Source of the DNA: Planctomycetia bacterium | GTDB taxonomy: Bacteria > Planctomycetota > Phycisphaerae > UBA1845 > UTPLA1 | Reading direction: 5' to 3' | Length of the DNA: 64,000 nt | Assembly (NCBI GenBank): GCA_015200345.1 | Contig: CP054187.1 | Span: 2,340,470-2,404,469, forward strand | Shown: positions 1 through 7,756 of the stretch, piece after piece | Layout of the letters: every line of letters starts with the position of its first letter | Position numbering within the stretch: the first letter of the stretch is position 1 | Position numbers and translations under genes: made by a program | The notes under the pieces: generated by a model | What the model was told of the DNA's origin: nothing | What the model saw: the letters and a program-made list of their open reading frames with translations, nothing else | Databases searched by the model: none

Positions 1-1458
1 GGTCTGAATCGGCATGGCGGCGGTGAGGGTGGAGCTGTTCGCGGTGACGTTGGGCGAGGGGGCGTTGCTGTCGCGCGCGCGGACGACGTAGTTATAAACC
101 GAGTTCGGCGTGAGATTGATGTTCGAGAAGTCGCGATCGGTGGTCCATCCGCTGTCCTGTCCGCCGCCCGCGCCGCTGACGTAGTCAAAGAAGTACTGCA
201 CCGGCGGCGAGCCGCTATCGGTCGCCTCGGCGGCCTGCATCACGACGGTTGTCGTACTTGTGGGCGTCGGCGGGATGGTGAAGAACATCGGATTGGGCTC
301 CGGCGAGTCGAGGTCGTCGTCGCAGACGCCCTGGGGATTGGCCAGCGCGTTTTGCAGGCCGGAGTGCTGGATCGCCGTGCCCTGGTTCGACCCGCCGCCG
401 GTTGTGCAACCGGCGTGCGTGTGGATGCCGATCGCCAGGCCGGTGGACTCGTCGATGACGGGTGAACCCGAGTTGCCCCCCGTCGTGTCCGTCGCGTAAC
501 GCACGGTGTTGCCGGAGAGCGAGACGTACGGCCCGACGTGCGTCTTTTGCACGTAGTTCCAAGTCGGCGAGACCGGCGCGGAGACACCGCCGTAGCCAGT
601 GATGCGGATGTCCTGGCCGGAGACGGGCGGAGCGAATGGCGCGAGGATGAAGTAATCCCCTTGCGCCTGGGCCGGGGTCAAATCGGTATTGGAGTTCTTA
701 AAGCAGCCGAAATAGCACCAGTCGTTGCCAACGCCGCCGTTCTGCGACTGAACGGAGGCAGGGTCGATGGGGTACTGATCCTGCGGCGGCGGGTTGACCG
801 TCGAGCCGCCCGAGGTGGACAGCGGCACGTTGAACTGCATGACCTGAAGCGAAGCCCCCGCACAGTGCCCGGCTGTAAGCAGACACTTGTTTTCATCATT
901 GAAGAGCCAGGCCGTGCAGGTGACGGGCATGGCGCGGCCGACGCGCGGATCGTTGGACAGCACGCGGTCATCGACGGTGCCACAAATGCTGCGTTCGTTG
1001 GCGTCTTCTTCGAATACCGGCTCTCCGGCGATGGTCTCGCGAATGACGATGCGATTCTCACCGGTTCGCGGGGTGGCGAAGAGTTCGATGCGCACGGCAT
1101 CGCCGTTGAAATAGGCGCTGGTGTTCTGCCATTGCCGGACGTGCGAGGCGTACAGGATCTGGAAGTAACCGTCGAGCAGCGAGGTGATAACCAGGAACGA
1201 CCCGGTTCCGTCGGCTTCATTGCCCGCTAGCCGCACCTCGTCAAATTTGAGCCGGATCCATGAGGCATCGGGGACGCGAATGGTTTCCGCAAAGACGGCG
1301 TCGTTGGAACGACCGATATTCTCCACTGGGCCGGAGTCGATCGGCGTGGGGGCCAATCGACTGGGGATTTCACGAGGCTGGGCGAATGCGGAAGGCAGCC
1401 CTGCGAACAGCACGAGGACGGTCGGACACAGGAATCGAGCAGGTCGGAATGCATTCAT
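1..1458 (-). CDS. Secreted trypsin-like serine protease with C-terminal fibronectin-III-like segment (C-terminus cut by window)
   Basis: The minus-strand frame is open from the ATG at 1458 to the window edge (486 codons, no stop), so the C-terminus is missing. The protein opens with a signal peptide (MNAFRPARFLCPTVLVLFAG, cleavage probably after AFA). The chymotrypsin-fold hallmarks are visible: LLTAGHCAG carries the catalytic His near residue 195, and TTGGNSGSPV near residue 325 carries the nucleophilic Ser in the GNSGSP variant of GDSGGP. The stretch after the protease domain (STTTVVMQAAEATDSGSP onward) looks like a fibronectin-III or related beta-sandwich. A secreted or surface endopeptidase is the likely role; the substrate is unknown. 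It diverges from the small lipoprotein gene at 1562. I am confident of the family, less of the exact domain border. Confidence 0.82.
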   Translation of the reverse strand, partial: MNAFRPARFLCPTVLVLFAGLPSAFAQPREIPSRLAPTPIDSGPVENIGRSNDAVFAETIRVPDASWIRLKFDEVRLAGNEADGTGSFLVITSLLDGYFQILYASHVRQWQNTSAYFNGDAVRIELFATPRTGENRIVIRETIAGEPVFEEDANERSICGTVDDRVLSNDPRVGRAMPVTCTAWLFNDENKCLLTAGHCAGASLQVMQFNVPLSTSGGSTVNPPPQDQYPIDPASVQSQNGGVGNDWCYFGCFKNSNTDLTPAQAQGDYFILAPFAPPVSGQDIRITGYGGVSAPVSPTWNYVQKTHVGPYVSLSGNTVRYATDTTGGNSGSPVIDESTGLAIGIHTHAGCTTGGGSNQGTAIQHSGLQNALANPQGVCDDDLDSPEPNPMFFTIPPTPTSTTTVVMQAAEATDSGSPPVQYFFDYVSGAGGGQDSGWTTDRDFSNINLTPNSVYNYVVRARDSNAPSPNVTANSSTLTAAMPIQT

Positions 1459-1466
1459 GACGGTCT

Positions 1467-1472
1467 ATTTTA
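1467..1472 (-). promoter_or_regulatory. Candidate -10 box (TAAAAT) of the protease gene
   Basis: TAAAAT on the minus strand ends 8 bases before the protease ATG, which would give a leaderless or nearly leaderless transcript. No clear -35 box is seen. Weak on its own; it matches the spacing seen before the methyltransferase and guaA genes. Confidence 0.3.
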
Positions 1473-1561
1473 AGCACGCAAGGATGCAGGATGAAAGCGA
1501 AAACGGCGGAATTTGCCGATGCTTGATTGCTTTCGGTCGATTCGCGCGCCGACTCGCGGGT

Positions 1562-2032
1562 ATGGCGGACCGAATTTGGTGGCGCAGGTGTGTGCGCGCA
1601 AACGCCCGATGGATTATGGGGTTTGCCGCGGGGGTGTTTCTGTGCGGCTGCAATCGGCCGGGTGCGATCGACGTGGACCTGACCAGCCATCCCGTGCGAT
1701 TTCTGATTGACCACCAGGGCTGGCCGCGGCCGTTCGTGTGCCCGCGTGTGACGGAGTTCGCCGTAGCAAGCGATGAAGACGGGGCGGTGTGGCAGTTGGC
1801 GGCGGAATCGGCCGAAGGGATCCCCGCGCGGGAGTTGGCGATTGTCTATGGTGAGTTGCCGCGTGGGTTTGTGCAGATCGTGCCGACCAGCGGGCGTCCG
1901 CCGCGGCTGATGGAAGGGCGGACGTACTACGTCGCGGCGGGTGGACCGAAATCAGTCTATCGCATTGTGTTCGCGCTGCCGCTGGAGCGGGGGATGCCGC
2001 TGCCGCAGGGAGCAGTCGGAAGTGGTCAGTGA
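1562..2032 (+). CDS. Small putative lipoprotein of unknown function
   Basis: A 156-residue protein if started at the ATG at 1562; an internal ATG at 1616 would give a tighter lipoprotein signal (MGFAAGVFLCGC). The sequence LCGC is close to a lipobox, with Cys followed by NRPG, so the mature protein would be a roughly 130-residue periplasmic lipoprotein. The rest (an LTSHPVRFLIDHQGWPRPFV stretch, then a short beta-rich region ending PQGAVGSGQ) resembles no family I can name. The gene stands alone, divergent from the protease. The stop lies in a region of GTCAG-type repeats, so the last residues may be repeat-derived. Confidence 0.6.
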   Translation: MADRIWWRRCVRANARWIMGFAAGVFLCGCNRPGAIDVDLTSHPVRFLIDHQGWPRPFVCPRVTEFAVASDEDGAVWQLAAESAEGIPARELAIVYGELPRGFVQIVPTSGRPPRLMEGRTYYVAAGGPKSVYRIVFALPLERGMPLPQGAVGSGQ

Positions 2033-2055
2033 GCAGTGGTCAGAGAATGCCGTAG

Positions 2056-2074
2056 GGTGCGCACTCGACGCACC
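2056..2074. repeat. Dispersed palindrome GGTGCG...CGCACC
   Basis: GGTGCG-N7-CGCACC. The same element, in a longer form, occurs at 48183-48201 and imperfectly at 55926-55943. Confidence 0.5.
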
Positions 2075-2276
2075 AATTTCTGATCAAATCTTTCCCGGCG
2101 AAAGTCGCGCGATGGTTGTCGCGGGTCGGCAGACGATGCGCGGCGGGGTGTGATTCTTGAAGCGTGATTGAGGCGCTTCATCGGGCGACACGCAACTTTT
2201 TTTCGCACTCAATCCACCGAGAAATCGAAACTTAGCGAACATCGCAGGCGCTGATGCCGGCTCAAACCTCGCGCGC

Positions 2277-2292
2277 TGGCACGCCCGATGCT
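2277..2292 (+). promoter_or_regulatory. Candidate sigma-54 (RpoN) promoter of the flagellar block
   Basis: TGGCAC-N5-ATGCT matches the TGGCAC-N5-TTGCW consensus at 10 of 11 positions, and the invariant GG and GC are exactly 10 bases apart. It lies about 290 bases before the first flagellar start codon, leaving a long leader. Sigma-54 control of rod/hook genes is common, but one such match by chance in a window this size is possible. Confidence 0.4.
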
Positions 2293-2563
2293 TAGGCCAG
2301 ACGGCGTCCGGCCTGCGCCGTGCGCGTGGTCAGCATGAGTGAGCGAGCGTGAATGAACGAACGAGCGGCGACAACCGGTGATGCGTTGCGAGCGACGTGG
2401 GGCCGTGAGGTAAATCGGCACGAGCCGAACGGCTTGCGACGGCTGGGGGCGGCCGTGGTGCGAAGCGCGATGATCGCCGCGACGCTGCACATGATTGAAT
2501 CGCCGACCCGGGAGCGGGCCGAGGAAGCAAAACGCCTCGATCGCTAGGAGCGACGAGGCCGGG

Positions 2564-2578
2564 GCGACAGGAGGTCGC
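2564..2578 (+). promoter_or_regulatory. Leader hairpin enclosing the flgF ribosome binding site (candidate CsrA site)
   Basis: A perfect 5-bp stem GCGAC-AGGAG-GTCGC presents the Shine-Dalgarno sequence in the loop, with start codon at 2585. The sequence ACAGGAGG fits the GGA-in-loop sites bound by CsrA/RsmA proteins. It closely resembles the hairpins before csrA (12674) and fliC (13104). Confidence 0.55.
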
Positions 2579-2584
2579 TGGGAC

Positions 2585-3343
2585 ATGGTTCAGGGACTTT
2601 GGCAGTCGGCCGGAGGCATGCTGGCGCAGGATTACCGGCAGACGCTGCTGGCGAACAACTTGGCCAACGCGGAGACGCCGGGCTTCAAGCCGCAGCGCGT
2701 AGGCTTCCTGGAGCGCCTCAACGCCGCTCGTGCGCGCGGCGATTTGGCCTCGCTATCGGGGCCGTGGTCGGAGCTCACCGGGGGCGTATTCGAGACAAAA
2801 ATCTATACAGATTTCACCGACGGCCCGATCGTGCCGTCGGACAGCCCGTTCGACGTGGCCATCCGCGGCGAGGGCTTTTTGTCTGTTCAGACGGCCGAGG
2901 GTCCGCGTTACACGCGCGATGGTCGCATGGTGATGGACCAGGGCGGCATGCTGCGTCACGCGGCCAGCAACGCGCCGGTGCTTTCGTCGGAGGGGCGGCC
3001 GATCGTGGTGAATCCGTTGAGCGGTGACAAGCCTCGGATCGACGGGACGGGTCGGGTGTGGCAGGGCGAGAGCATTGCGGGCCGGCTGGGCGTGGTGGAG
3101 TTCGCCGATCGGCAGGGGTTGGTTGCGCAGGGCGAGAATTTGTTCGACGCGGGCGGTCAGGCGTCGCGGGCGAGCCGTGCCGAGATCGTGTCTCGGGCAT
3201 ACGAGGCGTCGGGCGTGCAGCCGGCGGCGGCGCTGGTGGAGATGATCGCGGCGTCGCGGGCGTATCAGATGAACGCGACCATGGTCACGATGCAGGATCA
3301 ATCGCTGGGCCGGGTGGTGAACGAACTCGGGCGCGTCGGATAA
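2585..3343 (+). CDS. flgF: Flagellar basal-body rod protein FlgF (FlgG/FlgF family)
   Basis: A 252-residue rod protein of the proximal/distal rod in the periplasm. The N-terminal family signature is clear: ten residues in, LAQDYRQTLLANNLANAETP followed by GFK, and the C-terminal VQPAAALVEMIAASRAYQMN helix that packs in the rod coiled coil. The ATG at 2585 is chosen because AGGAGG (2569-2574) sits 10 bases upstream; extending upstream adds residues unlike the family. It is shorter than and upstream of FlgG, which decides the FlgF call. First gene of a same-strand flagellar series. Its ribosome binding site is in a CsrA-like hairpin. Confidence 0.9.
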   Translation: MVQGLWQSAGGMLAQDYRQTLLANNLANAETPGFKPQRVGFLERLNAARARGDLASLSGPWSELTGGVFETKIYTDFTDGPIVPSDSPFDVAIRGEGFLSVQTAEGPRYTRDGRMVMDQGGMLRHAASNAPVLSSEGRPIVVNPLSGDKPRIDGTGRVWQGESIAGRLGVVEFADRQGLVAQGENLFDAGGQASRASRAEIVSRAYEASGVQPAAALVEMIAASRAYQMNATMVTMQDQSLGRVVNELGRVG

Positions 3344-3360
3344 GGGCGATTGGTGTTTTG

Positions 3361-3379
3361 CCGGCGAGTGGCTCGCCGG
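3361..3379 (+). repeat. Strong hairpin between flgF and flgG
   Basis: CCGGCGAG-TGG-CTCGCCGG, a perfect 8-bp stem in the 50-bp flgF-flgG spacer, without a T-tract. It could stabilise the flgF mRNA 3' end or be one of the dispersed CCGGCGGGC-type palindromes of this genome. Confidence 0.55.
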
Positions 3380-3393
3380 TTGAAGGGTTGAGC

Positions 3394-4203
3394 ATGGGCA
3401 TTCAGGCACTTTATACCGCGGCGACGGGCATGAAGGCGATGGACTTCAAGCTCGACGTCACGGCGAATAACCTGGCGAACATCGAGACGACGGCATTCAA
3501 GCGTTCGCGCGTGAACTTCGAGGACATTCTCTACCAAACCATCGAAGAACCGGGAGTGCGCAACGGGCTGGATCAGCCGCTGCCGCTGGGTCAGCAGGTG
3601 GGTCTGGGCGTGCAGGTTTCGAACACGCAATTGAACTTCGAGCAGGGGTCGTTTGACCAGACGCAGCAACCGTTTGATCTCGCCATCGAGGGCGAGGGGT
3701 TCTTCCAGGTGCAGGCGTTCATCGACGGACAAGAGACTACTGTCTATACTCGAGCAGGCAACTTCACGAAGAACGCCAACGGCGAGCTGGTGCTGGCGAA
3801 TTCGTTCGGGGCGCGGCTGGAGCCGCAGATCACGATTCCGCAGGACGCGGTGGATGTTCAGATCTCGCCGCAGGGGCTGGTGGCGGTGCGGTCGCAGGGA
3901 GCGCTGGAGTTTCAGGACATCGGTCAGATCCAGCTGGCGCGATTCATCAATCCATCGGGTCTGAAGCAGTTGGGCAAGAACCTGTACGGTCAGACGGATG
4001 CGAGCGGCCCGCCGCTGATCGCGAACCCGACGCAGGACGGGACCGGTTCGCTGCTTCAAGCGAACCTGGAGTTGTCGAACGTCGATCCGGTGCGGGAGCT
4101 GGTCGAGCTGATCCGCACGCAGCGGTCGTTTGAGTTGAACTCGCAGTCGATCCAGAGCGCGGATCAGACGCTTCAGACGGTGAACAATCTTCGGAGATTC
4201 TAA
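3394..4203 (+). CDS. flgG: Flagellar distal rod protein FlgG
   Basis: A 269-residue protein, close to the usual 260. It starts MGIQALYTAATGMKAMDFKL with the rod/hook signature DVTANNLANIETTAFKRSR, has the central FlgE/F/G domain (QPFDLAIEGEGFFQV, YTRAGNFTKNANGELVLANS) and ends with the ELVELIRTQRSFELNSQSIQ helix and LRRF tail typical of FlgG. It polymerises into the distal rod that crosses the periplasm and the outer rings. The ATG at 3394 follows a modest AAGGG. The frame is open far upstream but only this start yields the family N-terminus. Confidence 0.95.
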   Translation: MGIQALYTAATGMKAMDFKLDVTANNLANIETTAFKRSRVNFEDILYQTIEEPGVRNGLDQPLPLGQQVGLGVQVSNTQLNFEQGSFDQTQQPFDLAIEGEGFFQVQAFIDGQETTVYTRAGNFTKNANGELVLANSFGARLEPQITIPQDAVDVQISPQGLVAVRSQGALEFQDIGQIQLARFINPSGLKQLGKNLYGQTDASGPPLIANPTQDGTGSLLQANLELSNVDPVRELVELIRTQRSFELNSQSIQSADQTLQTVNNLRRF

Positions 4204-4256
4204 CAGCGGATCGGCGCGTGACGCGCTGAATCCGGGATGACGTCGGAGACGCAGGC

Positions 4257-5426
4257 ATGACACGAGGGATGATGACCAGCCGGACCGCTGCGATCGTGCG
4301 AGGAGAACCCGCGCCGCGCGGGTGCGTGGCGCGCCTGACGGTCACGCTGGCAATTTGCATTTGCCCTGTGCTGCCGGACTTGGCGTCGGCCGGTGAAGTG
4401 CGCATCTGGCCGTCGGCGGTCGTGTCGGATGGCGAGGTGACGCTGAAGGATGTGGCGGAGTTTGTGGATTTTTCGCGCGCCGAGCGCGCCCGGCTGGAAG
4501 CAGCGGTCGTCTCGCCTGCGCCGTGCGAAGGGGGGGAGGCGCTGTTGACGCACGATGATGTTCGCCGGGCGCTGGTGGACGGCGGTGCGAACCTTGCCGA
4601 GGTGCGGTTGCTGGGCGCGTCCCGGTGCAAAGTGTCGCGGCCGTTGGGCGCGCCGCGTCGGTCGTCGCAGCCGGTTCGTGCATCCGCCGGAAACACAGGG
4701 GTTCAACGGCGCGCCAAGCGCGGCGTCATGGCACCGTCTGTTCAGGCGAAGGAGCCGACGGCGCGCGACGTGCGGACGTTGGAGACGGAGGTTCGCGAAT
4801 TCCTGGCTGCTCGGCTGGCGGGGCTGCCCGGTCGCATAGACGTGCGTTTCAGCCGTGCCAATCGGCTAGATCTTGCGCTGCCGGCCGAAAGCCATCACTT
4901 TGAGATTCATGCGGCGTCGCCCGTGGCGCCGGGCCTGGTCACGCTGGAGGTGCGGTCGCATTCGGCGGATGGGGCGACGCGCGAGGTACCGCTGGTCGCC
5001 GAGGTCGCCGTGCTGCGCGAAGTGGTCGTTGCGCGGAGGCCGATCAACCGCGGCCGGTTGATCGAGCCGGCGGACCTGGCGGTGCAGGAGCGTCGGTTCA
5101 CCGACGCGGCGGATATCGGGTTGACGGACGTGAGCGCAGCGGTCGGACAGCGCACGCGGGACTTCATCGCGGCGGGCGCGATGGTGACGGCGGGATCGAT
5201 CGAGGCCGCGCCGGTGGTGGAGCGTGGGGATGCGGTGACGATCTGGATTCGTCGCGGCGGAGTCGTTGTGAAGGCATCGGGTCGCGCCCAGCAGGCGGGC
5301 GGGCTGGGGGATGTGATTTCTGTTCGCCGTGAAGGGACGAAGCGCAAGCAGGATTTGATCGAAGCGGTGGTGACGGGGCCTGGGACGGTGACGATCTCGG
5401 ATTCGATGCGCCTGGCAAGCCGCTGA
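4257..5426 (+). CDS. flgA: Flagella basal body P-ring formation protein FlgA
   Basis: A 389-residue periplasmic chaperone needed to assemble the FlgI P ring. It has a signal sequence (LTVTLAICICPVLPDLASAG around residues 25-43), an N-terminal beta region, and the C-terminal SAF/ChapFlgA domain: VVVARRPINRGRLIEPADL, then RGDAVTIWIRRGGVVVKASG and a final VTGPGTVTI. It is longer than most FlgA proteins because of a basic linker near residues 125-165 (RPLGAPRRSSQPVRASAG). Located between flgG and flgH, the usual place for a ring chaperone in this arrangement. Confidence 0.88.
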   Translation: MTRGMMTSRTAAIVRGEPAPRGCVARLTVTLAICICPVLPDLASAGEVRIWPSAVVSDGEVTLKDVAEFVDFSRAERARLEAAVVSPAPCEGGEALLTHDDVRRALVDGGANLAEVRLLGASRCKVSRPLGAPRRSSQPVRASAGNTGVQRRAKRGVMAPSVQAKEPTARDVRTLETEVREFLAARLAGLPGRIDVRFSRANRLDLALPAESHHFEIHAASPVAPGLVTLEVRSHSADGATREVPLVAEVAVLREVVVARRPINRGRLIEPADLAVQERRFTDAADIGLTDVSAAVGQRTRDFIAAGAMVTAGSIEAAPVVERGDAVTIWIRRGGVVVKASGRAQQAGGLGDVISVRREGTKRKQDLIEAVVTGPGTVTISDSMRLASR

Positions 5427-5439
5427 AGGAGCAGACGTG

Positions 5440-6204
5440 ATGCGTCGGTACGTGATGGGACTGGTTGTGCTCGGTCTGGCGCCGGCGATGGCGGCGGGGC
5501 AGTCGTCGTCGCTGTTCAATCGCGCGCAGGCGCAGCCCATGCAGCAGGCCGGCGCAACGACGCAGCCGGCGATCAACGGAGCGGTTCGAGCGGAGAACGG
5601 CGCGGCGATTCCGCAGGTGCCGATGGTGATTCCGCCGCCGTCTCGCAACCTCGCGCTGGTGCAGTATTCGCTCACGTCGATCGCTCCTCCGGAGCCGAAG
5701 GCGATCGGCGTGAACGACTTCATCGGTGTGATCGTTCGGCACCGGCTGCGGTATCAGACGGATTCGCGCCTGGAGCAGAAAAACAAGTGGAATCTCCAGT
5801 CGAAGCTGGCGGCGTGGTTCCGGTTTCATGATCGCAAGCTGGTGCAGCAGGATTTCGAGCGTGGCACGCCCGAGGTGAAGCTGGATCACAAGAACGACAT
5901 TCAAAACCGGGGCGTGTCCGATCGGCGCGACGTGTTCGAGACGCGCTTGAAGGCGAAAGTCGTGGACGTGAAGCCGAACGGCAATCTCACGATCTTCGCG
6001 CTGACGCAGGTCGAGATCGACGACGAAAAGCAGTTCATCCTGATGACCGGCGAGTGCAACAAGACCGACATCGCCCCGGACGGCAACGTGACCAGCGACA
6101 AGATTTTCAACCTTGTCATCAAGACGGACAACGACGGCGCGGTGCGTGACGCGGTGAAGCGCGGCTGGTTCAAGGAATTCCTCGATACGGCGAAGGCGTT
6201 TTGA
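5440..6204 (+). CDS. flgH: Flagellar L-ring protein FlgH
   Basis: A 254-residue L-ring subunit of the outer-membrane bushing. Family features: SLF near the mature N-terminus, YSLTSIAPPEPKAIGVNDFI, VRHRLRYQTDSRL and the C-terminal beta strands ETRLKAKVVDVKPNGNL. A signal peptide is present (VMGLVVLGLAPAMAAGQ), but I do not see the lipobox Cys that FlgH of Proteobacteria carries, so it may not be lipidated. AAGGAG at 5426-5431 serves either the ATG at 5440 or the overlapping GTG at 5437; the flgA stop is within this ribosome binding site, implying coupling. Confidence 0.9.
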   Translation: MRRYVMGLVVLGLAPAMAAGQSSSLFNRAQAQPMQQAGATTQPAINGAVRAENGAAIPQVPMVIPPPSRNLALVQYSLTSIAPPEPKAIGVNDFIGVIVRHRLRYQTDSRLEQKNKWNLQSKLAAWFRFHDRKLVQQDFERGTPEVKLDHKNDIQNRGVSDRRDVFETRLKAKVVDVKPNGNLTIFALTQVEIDDEKQFILMTGECNKTDIAPDGNVTSDKIFNLVIKTDNDGAVRDAVKRGWFKEFLDTAKAF

Positions 6205-6215
6205 CGGGATTGGGA

Positions 6216-7379
6216 ATGATTGAGTTGACACAACGAGCCGCGGGCTTCAGCCCGCGCGGCCGATCGAATGATCGAGACCGCTTCGCGTCGACACGCGGCG
6301 TGCACGTGATCGCGGCGCTGCTTCTGCTTGGCATCGCGGCCGAGGCGCGGGCCACGCGCATCGCCGACGTGACGCACCTGCAAGGCCGGCGCGAGAACCG
6401 GTTGCTGGGCTACGGTCTGGTGATCGGGTTGCCCGGCACGGGCGACGGCGGGAAGTATCTCGCGTCGGTGATGCAGCTCCAGGCGATGCTCGCCAAGTTT
6501 GAGATCCCCGTTCCGGCGGCCGCGCTGGCGGATACGAAGAACGTCGCGATCGTCATGGTCGAGGCAACGCTGCCGGAGAACGGCGTGCGGGAGGGCGACC
6601 GGATCGATGTGCGGGTGAATTCGACCGGTTCGGCGAAGAGCCTGATGGGCGGCTACCTCGTGCCGACGCCGCTTCAGGGGCCGGGGCTGGATCGCATATT
6701 CGCGTTCGCGTCGGGATCGGTGCGACTGACCGATCCGGCGGTCAAGACGAGCGGCCTCATCGTGCAGGGGGCGACGATGGAGGCGGATGTCATCCACAAC
6801 TACGTGAACGAAGCAGGGCAGATCACGCTGGTGATCGAAGACGTGCATGCGAGCCACGCGCTGGCGTCGGTCATTGCGCAGATGATCAACGAGAGCGTGT
6901 CGGAGATGGGGCAGTCGCGGCGATTGGCAGAAGCGATCGGCCCGAAGAACGTCGTGGTGACGATTCCCGAGGAGGAGCGTGATCGGCCGGCGGCGTTCAT
7001 CGGCCGGATCGAGAGCACCGAGTTGCTGATGCCTCCGGGCGAGGCGCGGATCGTGATCAACCGGAAGACGCAGACGATCGCGATTGGGGATGGTGTGGAA
7101 GTCGGCCCCGCGGTGATTTCGCACAACGGGATGTCCATCATGACGCGGCAGCCCCCGCCGGTGCCGACGGCGGATGCGCCGGTGGTCGGTGAGCAGTTCG
7201 TGGCGGCGATTCAGCCGGGCGGCGGCGTTGCCGGGGCGAATGATGCAACGCGTGCGAAGTTGCAGGAGCTGGTGGATTCGCTGAACGCGCTGGGCGTGCC
7301 GGCGAAGGACATCATCGAAATCGTCGAGAACCTGCACAGGCTGGGGAAGGTGACCGGCAAACTGGTGGTGGTGGAGTAA
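6216..7379 (+). CDS. flgI: Flagellar P-ring protein FlgI
   Basis: A P-ring subunit of about 387 residues in the periplasm. Conserved features include TRIADVTHLQGRRENRLLGY, GLVIGLPGTGDGG, the MGGYLVPTPLQG segment and the C-terminal ELVDSLNALGVPAKDIIEI helix. The true signal peptide core is VHVIAALLLLGIAAEARA. The ATG at 6216 places an unusual 28-residue stretch before it, read through a dispersed palindrome (6235-6260, giving RAAGFSPRGR). A GTG at 6300 would start exactly at the hydrophobic core, so the start is uncertain. The flgH stop is 12 bases upstream of the ATG. Confidence 0.92.
   Translation: MIELTQRAAGFSPRGRSNDRDRFASTRGVHVIAALLLLGIAAEARATRIADVTHLQGRRENRLLGYGLVIGLPGTGDGGKYLASVMQLQAMLAKFEIPVPAAALADTKNVAIVMVEATLPENGVREGDRIDVRVNSTGSAKSLMGGYLVPTPLQGPGLDRIFAFASGSVRLTDPAVKTSGLIVQGATMEADVIHNYVNEAGQITLVIEDVHASHALASVIAQMINESVSEMGQSRRLAEAIGPKNVVVTIPEEERDRPAAFIGRIESTELLMPPGEARIVINRKTQTIAIGDGVEVGPAVISHNGMSIMTRQPPPVPTADAPVVGEQFVAAIQPGGGVAGANDATRAKLQELVDSLNALGVPAKDIIEIVENLHRLGKVTGKLVVVE
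6235..6260 (+). repeat. Dispersed palindrome, family 1, inside the 5' end of flgI
   Basis: Core CGGGCTTCAGCCCG within gagCCG...CGCGGC. Other copies lie at 24586, 24623 (divergent), 32965 and 43803. Confidence 0.75.
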
Positions 7380-7387
7380 TCGCGAGC

Positions 7388-7756
7388 ATGGAAATCAATC
7401 CGGCATTCTCGATACGCCCACAAGCGGCGCTAAGCCTCGCGGCGGATTCCGCGCGCAACGTGGCTCGCGCGATTGACGCTGCGCCGGCGGGAAAGACGGC
7501 GAGCGAGATCGGTCGCAAGCGCGTCGGCGAACTGGTCGGCAGCATTTTTTATGGCCAGTTGCTGCGTCAGATGAATCAATCGAGTTTGCGAAGCGATCTG
7601 TTTCACGGCGGTCGCGGTGAAGAGGCGTTCCAGGGGCAGCTTGTGCAGCACCTGGCGGAGCGGATCGGTCGCTCGAAGAACGAGCCGGTGTCCAACGCGA
7701 TTCATCGCTCGATGCAGCGACGGTTGGGGAATGCAACGGACGGAGCGGCGTCATGA
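7388..7756 (+). CDS. flgJ: FlgJ-like rod-binding protein (rod-cap domain only)
   Basis: A 122-residue protein carrying the rod-binding domain of FlgJ: FYGQLLRQMNQSSLRSDLFH followed by GGRGEEAFQGQLVQHLAERI. It has no C-terminal muramidase domain, as in many bacteria outside Gammaproteobacteria, so wall hydrolysis must be done by another protein. It would cap rod assembly in the periplasm. Starts 8 bases after flgI and overlaps flgN by 4 bases (ATGA), so translation is probably coupled. Confidence 0.82.
   Translation: MEINPAFSIRPQAALSLAADSARNVARAIDAAPAGKTASEIGRKRVGELVGSIFYGQLLRQMNQSSLRSDLFHGGRGEEAFQGQLVQHLAERIGRSKNEPVSNAIHRSMQRRLGNATDGAAS

Larger units (their letters stand above)
2033..2584. 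other. 552-bp region without a supported gene, upstream of the flagellar block
   Basis: No convincing coding sequence is seen. It holds a GTCAGTG-type imperfect tandem repeat (about 2022-2043), a short dispersed palindrome (2056-2074), a weak hairpin GAAGCG/CGCTTC (2158-2179), a sigma-54-like promoter (2277-2292) and a long untranslated stretch leading to flgF. Open frames in 2200-2550 are unsupported by ribosome binding sites or recognisable protein sequence. Confidence 0.5.

Noticed and set aside
2200..2580. Open frames between the lipoprotein gene and flgF
   Set aside because: They lack a ribosome binding site and any recognisable protein sequence; composition looks non-coding and the sense frame of flgF simply extends upstream.
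3058..3393. Upstream extension of the flgG frame
   Set aside because: It overlaps flgF coding sequence in another frame and gives Gly/Arg-rich text; only the ATG at 3394 yields the rod-protein N-terminus.
5422..5436. CsrA-type hairpin before flgH
   Set aside because: AAGGAG has only a 3-bp CTG/CAG stem around it, too short to separate from chance, unlike the three stronger hairpins.
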